Below are positions 1-6,815 of a stretch of DNA of 30,279 nt, piece after piece (the first letter of the stretch is position 1; every line of letters begins with the position of its first letter). The position numbers and the translations under genes were made by a program. Location of the stretch: assembly GCA_934358675.1 (NCBI GenBank), contig CAKRKX010000019.1:1-30279 (forward strand). The letters run 5' to 3'. This DNA comes from an uncultured Agathobacter sp. Its GTDB lineage: Bacteria; Bacillota; Clostridia; Lachnospirales; Lachnospiraceae. The notes under the pieces were generated by a model, which saw only the letters and a program-made list of their open reading frames with translations, searched no databases and was not told the DNA's origin.

Positions 1-651
1 GTTGTGAAGAAGGATGCGACAGGCGAAGTGACAGAAGCAAAAGCCGAGATAGAAGCGGTTGCCGCTGCAGGAAAGAACGGTAAGGCAAAGACAACGCTTA
101 ATGCGGACGCCGCAGAACAGATGATTCAGGCAGCAGGGACAGAGGATGTTACGATAAAACAGACCGTAAGGGATGATAAGGGTAATACTTTGTATACGGT
201 TGAAACAGATGCGAAAAACCTTGAGGCAGGCAGGAAACTTACCCTTGTTGAAATTAAGGATGGTAAGCAGATACTGGTTGCAAAGTCGGCAAAGGTTGAC
301 ACAAACGGAAACTTTACCATTCGGGCTCAAAAGGGTGAGTATCAGCTTCTGAACGAAACCCAGATGAAGACCTTGCGCAAGCAGATCCTTGCAACGGTAA
401 AACCGGCAAATAAATCCGTGACGATCAAAACCGGCAAAAAGGCAGCCATTTCGCTTAGCAAGAAGCTGGATAAGGCAAATGTTGCAAAAATCACATATCG
501 TTCAACAAAGAAATCGGTTGTAACCATAACTAAGAATGGAAAGGCAACCGGAATGAAAAAGGGAACTGCCGTTATTGAAATCACGGTTGTGTTGAATGAC
601 GGAACAAAGAAAGTGATAAAGACAAAGGTAACGGTTAAGAACAAACAATAA
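1..651 (+). CDS. BIG2 Ig-like domain surface protein, C-terminal part (5' end outside window)
   Basis: The reading frame is open to base 1, so the gene very probably starts upstream; the GTG at 4 has no ribosome site visible in the window. The visible part is Lys-rich and secretion-compatible. About residues 135-215 form a bacterial Ig-like group 2 (BIG2) repeat: a beta-rich stretch with the spacing VKPANKSVTIKTGKKA, then ITYRSTKKSVVTITKNGKAT, then GTAVIEITV. This is the repeat type found in Gram-positive surface and secreted proteins. The part before it (residues 1-130) is not recognised. It ends 22 bases before a second BIG2 protein gene, so both are probably one transcript ending at the terminator near 1683-1720. 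What the N-terminal domain does, including any enzyme activity, cannot be seen. Confidence 0.8.
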   Translation, partial: VVKKDATGEVTEAKAEIEAVAAAGKNGKAKTTLNADAAEQMIQAAGTEDVTIKQTVRDDKGNTLYTVETDAKNLEAGRKLTLVEIKDGKQILVAKSAKVDTNGNFTIRAQKGEYQLLNETQMKTLRKQILATVKPANKSVTIKTGKKAAISLSKKLDKANVAKITYRSTKKSVVTITKNGKATGMKKGTAVIEITVVLNDGTKKVIKTKVTVKNKQ

Positions 652-673
652 GTAGCAGCAGGAGGCAGTATCA

Positions 674-1663
674 ATGAAAAATAGAGTGAAAAGAGTGGGC
701 GCGGTTGCACTGGTAGCGATACTTGCATTCGGTGTTGGTGCAACACCGGCACAGGCAGCAACAAGTAAGGCTTTGAACGCACCGGTTTCTTTTGCTGGAA
801 AAGGCTGGGAGGATTTCGGAAAAACGCGTACGCTTATGTATGTCGGGGGAGACAGTGAGGCAGTGGCTTTTACCGAGAATTATTCCGTAAGCTATAAGCT
901 GTATATTCCAAAGAATGTGGTTTCCAGTATGCTAAAGTCCGGCACAGGTGCGATGGACACCTATCCGAGTCTTGATCTGATGGATGACAGCAACGAATGG
1001 AATTATTTAGGTTCGGTGTTTAATCAGATTTCACTGACTCTGGCTTGCGGACCTGCGAAGGGCGAGCCTGCGCTGTTGGCATACGATACCATCAAGGAAG
1101 AAAATGTTTCGGCAAAGAAGTACGCTTCCCTTTCCCAAAAGGGCGATTATTATCTGTTAAATGTCAAGAATCTTCCGATGAAAACGGTTCTGTATGATTC
1201 AAAGACCGATTCGGATGTGGCGATTGATACGTCAAAAAAGGGTCGGTTTAATGTTGCAATCAGCGTTGCGGGTATCAGCTTTAAGGCGAAAAGTTCCGTG
1301 TATGTCGATGACGTGGTTGTTAAGACAGGAGATACAACACTCCTTTCCCAGAACTTTGAAGGTGAGACGGGATGGCTTGCGTATAATCTGAACGAGCAGA
1401 GCAAAGATACCGAAACTAAGGTACAGAACTTTTCAACGGATATTTTAAAGCTTTCTAAAAGTTCCGTATCCGTGAAAAAGGGCAAAACCGTCACCGTGAA
1501 AGCAACGACTTCGCCGAAGGCAACTGTAACTTACAAGCCAGCAAACAAAAAGATTGCAACCGTTACTGCAAAGGGTGTGATCAAAGGCGTGAAAGCCGGT
1601 AAGACGACCATTACCGTGAAAGCAAACGGAATCAGCAAGAAGATTACGGTAACGGTAAAATAG
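674..1663 (+). CDS. Secreted protein with C-terminal BIG2 domain
   Basis: 329 residues. A strong ribosome site (AGGAGG, 660-665) sits 8 bases before the ATG. Residues 1-28 form a signal peptide: a basic start (MKNRVKRVG), a hydrophobic core and an Ala-x-Ala cut site at about AQA. Residues 30-245 are beta-rich; the sequence VYVDDVVVKTGD near residue 213 resembles the edge strand of jelly-roll carbohydrate-binding modules, but this is only a resemblance. Residues about 255-329 are a BIG2 Ig-like domain ending in ISKKITVTVK. No sortase motif or membrane anchor is visible, so it is likely secreted or held non-covalently. It follows the BIG2 gene at 1-651 and the two probably form one transcription unit. 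Function is unknown; polysaccharide binding is a guess. Confidence 0.85.
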   Translation: MKNRVKRVGAVALVAILAFGVGATPAQAATSKALNAPVSFAGKGWEDFGKTRTLMYVGGDSEAVAFTENYSVSYKLYIPKNVVSSMLKSGTGAMDTYPSLDLMDDSNEWNYLGSVFNQISLTLACGPAKGEPALLAYDTIKEENVSAKKYASLSQKGDYYLLNVKNLPMKTVLYDSKTDSDVAIDTSKKGRFNVAISVAGISFKAKSSVYVDDVVVKTGDTTLLSQNFEGETGWLAYNLNEQSKDTETKVQNFSTDILKLSKSSVSVKKGKTVTVKATTSPKATVTYKPANKKIATVTAKGVIKGVKAGKTTITVKANGISKKITVTVK

Positions 1664-1682
1664 CATAAAATCAATCAAAAAC

Positions 1683-1720
1683 AAAAAGGCGGGTCATGTG
1701 TGTCGACCTGCCTTTTTGTT
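1683..1720. terminator. Two-way intrinsic terminator
   Basis: The arms 1683-1695 (AAAAAGGCGGGTC) and 1705-1717 (GACCTGCCTTTTT) pair over 13 bp with one G-U. T-rich sequence follows on the + strand and the A-tract gives U-rich RNA on the other strand. It lies between convergent genes and can end both the BIG2 unit (+) and the helix-turn-helix gene (-). Confidence 0.85.
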
Positions 1721-1756
1721 TCGTTAAGGGATACATATAAAAAGTGACTGTCCTGT

Positions 1757-2167
1757 TTAATTGAGCAATTCTTCGCCAATCTCTTCGAGAAGTGCATTCG
1801 TTTCTTCTAAAGTCATCTCATGTTCCAAAGCAAAAATGATCGCTGCATCGAAACGGTTTCTGGGATAGAGCTGTGCGCGTTGCGCAATGGAAAGCATTCT
1901 CTGTGTCTCTTCCAAAGGAAGTTTTAAAAAGATTGCGATTCGAAGCAGAAAATTGCGCGTCGGATTGCGCCGCCCACCCAGAATCTGATAGGTATAAGAA
2001 CGATCCATGTTCAGATTGATAATGATATCCTTGGGCTGAAGATCGTGAGAAGTGAGCAAATTGCTGAGATAATCGCCAATTCCGATCTTGTCAAAATTGT
2101 CTTCCTTTTTAAATTCATCAATATTTAATTCTCGAATCTGCTTAAGTAAATCCTCTGTTAATTTCAT
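1757..2167 (-). CDS. XRE-like helix-turn-helix protein, partner of the upstream kinase gene
   Basis: About 136 residues, all-helical and soluble. Residues about 28-95 look like an XRE/Cro-type helix-turn-helix: YLSNLL, a turn region, then MDRSYTYQILGGRRNP as the likely recognition helix, followed by FLLRIAIFLKL. The last 40 residues (LEHEMTLEETNALLEEIGEE) are acidic and helical. Two in-frame ATGs are available; GAGG at 2175-2178 lies only about one base before the ATG at 2173 but about 7 bases before the one at 2167, so 2167 is chosen. The gene follows a membrane Ser/Thr kinase gene on the same strand and has a good promoter of its own in the 95-base gap. A role as a DNA-binding or kinase-coupled regulator is inference. 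Confidence 0.8.
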   Translation of the reverse strand: MKLTEDLLKQIRELNIDEFKKEDNFDKIGIGDYLSNLLTSHDLQPKDIIINLNMDRSYTYQILGGRRNPTRNFLLRIAIFLKLPLEETQRMLSIAQRAQLYPRNRFDAAIIFALEHEMTLEETNALLEEIGEELLN

Positions 2168-2198
2168 AACCATTCCTCAATTGTGCTACCGGTGATTT

Positions 2199-2227
2199 AT
2201 TATATGACTATATAATAATGATTGTAA
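2199..2227 (-). promoter_or_regulatory. Sigma-A-like promoter for the helix-turn-helix gene
   Basis: On the minus strand the -35 TTACAA (2227-2222) and -10 TATAAT (2204-2199) are separated by exactly 17 bases, about 32 bases before the chosen ATG. The helix-turn-helix gene can therefore be transcribed apart from the kinase gene upstream of it. Confidence 0.7.
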
Positions 2228-2268
2228 CATAAGCAAAATAACCGTTGGTGTGCAAAAATGCAGACTTC

Positions 2269-3831
2269 TTAATTCTGTTCATAGGCACGGACAAATCCGT
2301 CCTGATTGTCGATGGCAAGCAAAACGTTGTCAAGCAGATCACTCAGACAGAAATTGTAGTCGATTTCATCCACAGCATCCTTTTTGGCATGAGCGTATTT
2401 GTAAATACAACTGGTGTCAGCATCGCTGGTGCGATAGATAACGATGCGCAGCAGCGACAGGATTTCATTTTGATAATTACTGTAGGAACCGATCGTGTTT
2501 TTCAGGCGTGCATCGCGATATACAAGGCTTTGCCGGATATGATCCACCGCCGAGCAGTTAAGTACATAATCCGGAAGAGAGTCATAGTTGGCGTAATCCT
2601 CAGGAGGATTGCGGGTCAGTTCCGGTTCCGCATACAGCTTCGGAATCAATGTTTCCAAAGCCTCTCCGAGCGCATCTGCGTCGTTGTTGTAGACGGCGAG
2701 AAGCAGGGTATCGACATCATCCTGAAAATCAAACAGATTTAATGGCTGTGATCCTGCACGATCGACGATGGATGCATCGGAATCGACGGTTGCATCTGTA
2801 GCTGGTGTGCCGGAAGGATCGGTCTGGGTATCGGGTAAGGCGTTTTTGGATGGTTGATCAACGGTTGTTTGATCTGCACCCGGGGTGGAAGCGGTCGGTA
2901 CAAGAAATTTCTGCGAGCAGATGACACCGACTCCGGAGCCGACTGCCGAACCGATGAGAAGTCCGATCAACAGCAGTGTTAAGCCATGCTTTTTCGTGAA
3001 AGCAGTCGGCTTTTTATTCCACTTTTCCTGCAATGCGCACAGTGCCTGCTGAAATTCTTTTACGCTGCGGTATCTTTGATCCGGTTCAAAGGCCGTCGCT
3101 TTGTGAAGAATCGCGGATAATTCGGTGGAGATCTGTGAATCATCATTCTCCGAAGCGTTCAGCAGCGAGAGAAAGGTCTTGCCAAGACCGTACACATCCG
3201 TGCGGACATCGCTCTGGCGGAAACCGAACTGTTCCGGTGCCGCATTGCCGTAAGTTCCGGCAAAAACCGTATCGCGGGATTTTTCCGGTGTGAATTCATG
3301 CCCGGCGTCTACGTCTATGAGTATAAGATGGTGTGTATCGGTGGAATAGATAAAGTTCTCCCCTTTGATGTCGCGATGGATGATCGGCGGGTGAAGCGCA
3401 TGAAGTTTTCCGATGATCGTGCAGCACTCGGTCAAAAGGGGCAGTAACGCCTTTTCAAAGTCATTTTCCGACGGATGGGCTTCACATAATTGTTCTGCGT
3501 GATCACAAAGCGGAATGCCCCGGACATAGCGGCGGAGCAGATAGGCTGCGCCGTCCTCTTCGAAGAAATCCACCGCTTCCGGGAAGTGGGATGACACAAG
3601 CTGATTTAACACGTCGTATTCCCGGCGAAGAGAATCGCGCAGGATTCCGCTTGAACTTTTCAGAATAAACAGATTGCCGGACGCGTCGCAAAGCTGATAG
3701 ATCTTCTTGTCGTCCGTGTCTTTGAAAATGCTTGAGACTGTATAATGTTCTGTAAGTCGTTGCGGGAGTGCCACATCGGACATTATGTGTTCGAATTCAT
3801 GGATAAATTGTGCACTTTTCGTATCTGGCAT
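2269..3831 (-). CDS. Membrane-anchored Ser/Thr protein kinase (PknB-like) with atypical DFG motif
   Basis: 520 residues; ribosome site AAGGAG lies before the ATG. The kinase domain covers about residues 28-268: ATP-binding Lys58 in FILK, a C-helix Glu at about 71, the catalytic loop HRDIKGEN (152-159) with Asp154 and Asn159, and GTYGNAAPEQFG (192-203) as activation segment and APE motif. The metal-binding DFG is DVD (173-175); Asp173 is kept, so the kinase can still be active. A single membrane helix lies at about 284-306, leaving an outside domain of about 210 residues that starts with a Thr/Pro/Asp-rich linker and has no recognised PASTA repeat. Expected topology is kinase inside, sensor outside. 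The helix-turn-helix gene follows on the same strand and is a plausible target. Ligand and substrates are unknown. Confidence 0.9.
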   Translation of the reverse strand: MPDTKSAQFIHEFEHIMSDVALPQRLTEHYTVSSIFKDTDDKKIYQLCDASGNLFILKSSSGILRDSLRREYDVLNQLVSSHFPEAVDFFEEDGAAYLLRRYVRGIPLCDHAEQLCEAHPSENDFEKALLPLLTECCTIIGKLHALHPPIIHRDIKGENFIYSTDTHHLILIDVDAGHEFTPEKSRDTVFAGTYGNAAPEQFGFRQSDVRTDVYGLGKTFLSLLNASENDDSQISTELSAILHKATAFEPDQRYRSVKEFQQALCALQEKWNKKPTAFTKKHGLTLLLIGLLIGSAVGSGVGVICSQKFLVPTASTPGADQTTVDQPSKNALPDTQTDPSGTPATDATVDSDASIVDRAGSQPLNLFDFQDDVDTLLLAVYNNDADALGEALETLIPKLYAEPELTRNPPEDYANYDSLPDYVLNCSAVDHIRQSLVYRDARLKNTIGSYSNYQNEILSLLRIVIYRTSDADTSCIYKYAHAKKDAVDEIDYNFCLSDLLDNVLLAIDNQDGFVRAYEQN

Positions 3832-3871
3832 AACGTCTCCTTTGCATATTTTTTGCTTTTTATCTGCTCAT

Positions 3872-3900
3872 ATTTTACAACGAAATACTATTTTGTTCAA
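3872..3900 (-). promoter_or_regulatory. Sigma-A-like promoter for the kinase gene
   Basis: On the minus strand TTGAAC (3900-3895) and TAAAAT (3877-3872) are 17 bases apart and lie about 40 bases before the kinase ATG. It is back to back with the nitroreductase promoter. Confidence 0.65.
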
Positions 3901-3946
3901 CGCCGTCCGCACCAAGAAAAGCAAAGTTAGTTTCATAAAACTTATC

Positions 3947-3975
3947 TTGGAAAAGGCAGGAAAAAATGATATGAT
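3947..3975 (+). promoter_or_regulatory. Sigma-A-like promoter for the nitroreductase unit
   Basis: TTGGAA (3947-3952) and TATGAT (3970-3975) are separated by 17 bases and lie 27 bases before the chosen nitroreductase ATG. Confidence 0.7.
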
Positions 3976-4002
3976 ACTGATAAGAAAGGAGTGCTTTTAA
4001 AC

Positions 4003-4530
4003 ATGAATGAAATCATTAAAGCAATGGAAGAGCGTAGAAGCATCCGCAAGTTTAAACCAGAGATGCCGAAGAAAGAAGATTTGCAGCAGATCGTGGAAGC
4101 CGGTCTGTACGCTGCCAACGGCATGGGAAGACAGGCAACGATCACGGTTGCGGTCACGAACAAGGAACTGCGCGATAGATTATCAGCGGTCAATTGCAAG
4201 ATCGGCGGCTGGGATGAGGGCATTGATCCGTTTTACGGAGCACCGGCAATTCTGATCGTTCTTGCGGAGAAAGATTGGAGAAATCGTGTATATGACGGAA
4301 GTCTTGTGATGGGCAACATGATGCTTGCCGCTCATTCACTCGGACTTGGAAGCATCTGGATCCATAGAGCGAAGGAAGAATTTGAGATGCCGGAGTATCA
4401 GCAGCTTTTGAAGGAACTCGGTGTTGAAGGCGAGTGGGAAGGTATCGGACATTGTGCGGTCGGATACATCGACGGTGAGATGCCGAAGGCTGCCGAGCGC
4501 AAGCCAAACCGGGTATTCTGGGTAGAATAA
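4003..4530 (+). CDS. Nitroreductase family flavoprotein
   Basis: 175 residues, the length of the short FMN-dependent nitroreductase family, whose members use NAD(P)H to reduce nitro, quinone or flavin-type substrates. The N-terminal ERRSIRKF motif (about residues 9-16) is the FMN-phosphate site of the family; the central GNMMLAAHSLGLGSIWI and the later GIGHCAVGYIDGE are also typical. The ATG at 4003 is chosen because AAAGGAG (3985-3991) lies about 11 bases before it; an upstream GTG at 3991 would overlap that ribosome site. Cytoplasmic, with no signal peptide. It has its own promoter and is followed 26 bases later by a FakA-like domain protein, so the two are probably cotranscribed. The natural substrate cannot be told from sequence. 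Confidence 0.92.
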   Translation: MNEIIKAMEERRSIRKFKPEMPKKEDLQQIVEAGLYAANGMGRQATITVAVTNKELRDRLSAVNCKIGGWDEGIDPFYGAPAILIVLAEKDWRNRVYDGSLVMGNMMLAAHSLGLGSIWIHRAKEEFEMPEYQQLLKELGVEGEWEGIGHCAVGYIDGEMPKAAERKPNRVFWVE

Positions 4531-4556
4531 GATTAAGGAAGATGGAGGATAAAAAG

Positions 4557-4847
4557 ATGGCAATTCAGTCAATTGATGCAGAAGACGATCAGTTCGCATA
4601 TCGCTATGATACGCAGCTTCTGATTGATAAGAGAGACAAGGATCTCGATGAGGATGAGATCGCCGATTACATCACTGATCATTTTGAGGGCAACAGCCTG
4701 ATCGCTGCGGGAGATGAGGATCTGGTTAAGATTCATTTCCATACCAACGAGCCGTGGAAGATTCTGGAGTATTGCAACTCCGTTGGTGAGATCTATGACA
4801 TCGTTGTGGAAGATATGATCCGTCAGGCGGACGGAAAGCAGGGTTAA
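4557..4847 (+). CDS. Stand-alone FakA/DAK-like domain protein
   Basis: 96 residues. The segment from about residue 33 on (NSLIAAGDEDLVKIHFHTNE, then PWKILEYCNSVGEI and DIVVEDM) resembles the region following the DhaL kinase domain in fatty acid kinase FakA/YloV, where the family pattern is GDSLVVVGDD..KVHVHT.DPG.VLE...GE...I.I.NM. No DhaL nucleotide-binding domain is present, so the protein cannot phosphorylate fatty acids or dihydroxyacetone alone. The start at 4557 is preferred: GGAGG (4544-4548) lies 8 bases before it, whereas the in-frame ATG at 4542 overlaps the ribosome site. It is probably cotranscribed with the nitroreductase. Function is unknown; it may bind a FakB-type partner or act in regulation. 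The resemblance is by eye. Confidence 0.75.
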   Translation: MAIQSIDAEDDQFAYRYDTQLLIDKRDKDLDEDEIADYITDHFEGNSLIAAGDEDLVKIHFHTNEPWKILEYCNSVGEIYDIVVEDMIRQADGKQG

Positions 4848-4904
4848 TGAAAGAATATTAACGAATAGGAAAGAAAAATGCCTCTTGGTTTAACAACAAT
4901 TCAA

Positions 4905-4933
4905 TTGTGCAGGACGCGATTTATTGCTATGAT
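4905..4933 (+). promoter_or_regulatory. Upstream promoter-like site before the structured element
   Basis: TTGTGC (4905-4910), a 17-base spacer ending in TGC, and TATGAT (4928-4933) form an extended -10 type promoter. Its -35 overlaps the palindrome ACAATTCAATTGT (4896-4908), a possible operator. Confidence 0.4.
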
Positions 4934-4941
4934 TAGGGATG

Positions 4942-4970
4942 TTGACAAAGGCAAAGATGAATAGTATTGT
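4942..4970 (+). promoter_or_regulatory. Promoter-like site directly before the structured element
   Basis: A perfect -35 TTGACA (4942-4947) is followed after 17 bases by TATTGT (4965-4970). Transcription from it would begin near 4977, about 23 bases before the structured element and more than 200 bases before gltX. Confidence 0.5.
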
Positions 4971-4976
4971 ATAAAA

Positions 4977-5096
4977 CAAAGAGAATATGATAGTAATGAG
5001 CATAGTTGTTTTTGAGGTCGGAAATGGTTCCCGACGCACTTTTCGGAGTACCTGAGATGATGGATACACCGCCCATCCAAAAATGACTATGCTTTT
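4977..5096 (+). ncRNA. Candidate structured small RNA or leader RNA
   Basis: Arms 5000-5014 and 5078-5092 pair over 15 bp (two adjacent G-U pairs) and extend by two more pairs to 4998/5094. Three hairpins lie within them: 5017-5021 with 5031-5035 (9-base loop), 5038-5041 with 5046-5049 closing a UUCG tetraloop, and 5059-5063 with 5073-5077 (9-base loop). The result is a cloverleaf-like four-way junction of about 95 bases. A promoter with a perfect -35 lies upstream, TTTT follows the outer stem, and gltX has its own promoter farther down. I could not match it to a T-box, SRP RNA, 6S RNA or a riboswitch I know. A palindromic mobile repeat is the main alternative. Confidence 0.4.
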
Positions 5097-5163
5097 ATTA
5101 TGTATAAACAAATAAATAAAAAAATAGCAGATACAAAATGCCTATTTTATGGTGCATTCCACG

Positions 5164-5192
5164 TTGCGATTACACCGTTTATGGTGTATAAT
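5164..5192 (+). promoter_or_regulatory. Sigma-A promoter for gltX
   Basis: TTGCGA (5164-5169), 17 bases, then a perfect TATAAT (5187-5192) preceded by GGTG. It lies 33 bases before the gltX ATG, giving a short leader that excludes the upstream structured element. Confidence 0.7.
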
Positions 5193-5225
5193 ACACGTTA
5201 TGACAAAAAAGGAGAGAACATTGCA

Positions 5226-6734
5226 ATGGATAATCATACAAATTTAAATACAACCGTTGAAGTACATCAAAGATGTACTTCAGTCAGAACCAGATTTGCA
5301 CCAAGTCCGACAGGAAGAATGCATGTAGGAAATCTTCGTACCGCATTATATGCGTACCTCATCACGAAGCATGAGGGCGGTGATTTCATCTTAAGAATAG
5401 AAGATACCGATCAGGAGCGTTACGTGGAGGGCGCGGTCGATATCATTTACCGCACACTGGCTGAGACTGGTCTCATCCATGATGAGGGACCGGACAAGGA
5501 CGGCGGATGCGGTCCGTATGTACAGAGTGAGCGTCAGGCACAGGGAATCTACTTAGAGTATGCCAAGAAGCTTATTGAAAAAGGCGAAGCATATTACTGT
5601 TTCTGCGACAAGGAGCGCCTTGAGAGCTTAAAGACAACCGTAGCGGGAAAAGAGATCTCCATCTATGACAAGCATTGTCTGCATCTGTCTAAGGAAGAAG
5701 TAGAGGAGAAGCTTGCATCCGGAATTCCGTATGTTATCCGTCAGAACAACCCGACAGAGGGAACAACGACTTTCGAGGATGAAATCTATGGAGATATCAC
5801 CGTTGATAATGCGGAACTGGACGATATGATCCTGATCAAGTCCGATGGATATCCGACCTACAATTTTGCGAACGTTGTGGACGACCATCTTATGGGAATT
5901 ACACATGTTGTGCGCGGTAACGAGTATCTGTCATCTGCACCGAAGTACAACCGTCTCTATGAGGCATTCGGATGGGAGGTGCCGGTATACATTCACTGTC
6001 CGCTCATTACTGACGAGAATCACCAGAAGCTTTCCAAGAGATGCGGACATTCTTCGTTTGAGGATCTTGTTGAGCAGGGCTTTTTGACGGAAGCAATCGT
6101 AAACTTCGTCGCATTGCTCGGATGGAGCCCGGCAGACAACCAGGAGATCATGTCCCTCGACGAGCTGGTTGCAAAATTCGATTATCATCATATGAGCAAG
6201 TCGCCTGCAGTCTTCGATTATACGAAGCTGAAGTGGATGAACGGCGAGTATATTAAGAAGATGGATTTTGATGCCTTTTACGAGAAGGCGCTTCCGTATA
6301 TCAAGGAAGTGATCACAAAGGATTACGATCTTAAGAAGATCGCAAAGATGGTACAGACACGTATCGAAATCTTTCCGGATATCCGCGAGCACATTGATTT
6401 CTTCGAGGAACTGCCGGAGTATGACACAAGCATGTACACACACAAGAAGATGAAGACCAATGCCGAGACTTCACTTGAAGTATTGACAGAGGTTCTTCCG
6501 ATTCTTGAGAAGCAGGACGATTACAGCAATGATGCACTGTATGCAACGCTCCTTAAGTATGTGGAGGAGAAGGGTTGCAAGAACGGATATGTTATGTGGC
6601 CGATCCGTACCGCAGTATCTGGCAAGCAGATGACACCGGGCGGTGCAACCGAGCTGATGGAAGTCCTTGGCAAGGAAGAGTCCTTAAATCGTATCCGCAA
6701 GGGAATCGAGCTTCTGACCGCAGCACAGGCATAG
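5226..6734 (+). CDS. gltX: Glutamyl-tRNA synthetase
   Basis: 502 residues, normal for bacterial GluRS, the class I synthetase charging tRNA-Glu in the cytoplasm. The HIGH region reads [13 protein letters not shown] (about 24-36) and the KMSKS loop reads KLSKR (about 268-272); [17 protein letters not shown] is the usual binding segment, and CFCDKE with a later Cys-His (KHCLHL) may be the zinc-knuckle region. The ATG at 5226 is chosen because GGAGAG lies at 5211-5216; further upstream the frame has no family similarity. The first 19 residues are an extra N-terminal stretch before [11 protein letters not shown], and their DNA holds a perfect 11-bp hairpin (5258-5282). No T-box is visible. Whether it also charges tRNA-Gln, as many Firmicute enzymes do, cannot be told. 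Confidence 0.97.
   Translation: MDNHTNLNTTVEVHQRCTSVRTRFAPSPTGRMHVGNLRTALYAYLITKHEGGDFILRIEDTDQERYVEGAVDIIYRTLAETGLIHDEGPDKDGGCGPYVQSERQAQGIYLEYAKKLIEKGEAYYCFCDKERLESLKTTVAGKEISIYDKHCLHLSKEEVEEKLASGIPYVIRQNNPTEGTTTFEDEIYGDITVDNAELDDMILIKSDGYPTYNFANVVDDHLMGITHVVRGNEYLSSAPKYNRLYEAFGWEVPVYIHCPLITDENHQKLSKRCGHSSFEDLVEQGFLTEAIVNFVALLGWSPADNQEIMSLDELVAKFDYHHMSKSPAVFDYTKLKWMNGEYIKKMDFDAFYEKALPYIKEVITKDYDLKKIAKMVQTRIEIFPDIREHIDFFEELPEYDTSMYTHKKMKTNAETSLEVLTEVLPILEKQDDYSNDALYATLLKYVEEKGCKNGYVMWPIRTAVSGKQMTPGGATELMEVLGKEESLNRIRKGIELLTAAQA
5258..5282 (+). repeat. Perfect 11-bp inverted repeat in the start of gltX
   Basis: TGAAGTACATC (5258-5268), AAA, GATGTACTTCA (5272-5282): a perfect hairpin, extendable by two G-U pairs, 32 bases into the coding sequence and within the non-conserved N-terminal extension. 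Confidence 0.8.
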
Positions 6735-6815
6735 TATTCGGTGTGCTATGATCGCAGCGCAAAATCAGAAGATGTGGCAATGCGGGCACAACAAATCAGA
6801 TAAGACAGAGGTACT

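Larger units (their letters stand above)
4848..5225 (+). other. 378-base region without a protein gene, holding promoters and a structured element
   Basis: No convincing coding frame is present; a leftward 73-codon frame here lacks a ribosome site and family features. The region contains a small palindrome (4896-4908), two rightward promoter-like sites (4905-4933 and 4942-4970), a multi-stem fold (5000-5092) and the gltX promoter (5164-5192). Each is listed separately. Confidence 0.7.

Noticed and set aside
2245..2742. Rightward frame of 165 codons opposite the kinase gene
   Set aside because: It is antisense to the coding sequence of the kinase outside domain and has no family similarity.
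4890..5111. Leftward 73-codon frame in the gap before gltX
   Set aside because: No ribosome site or family features, and it is antisense to the paired stems of the candidate RNA.
4848..5225. T-box riboswitch upstream of gltX
   Set aside because: No T-box-like AGGGTGGTACCGCG stretch and no terminator/antiterminator pair before gltX; the gltX promoter lies downstream of the fold.
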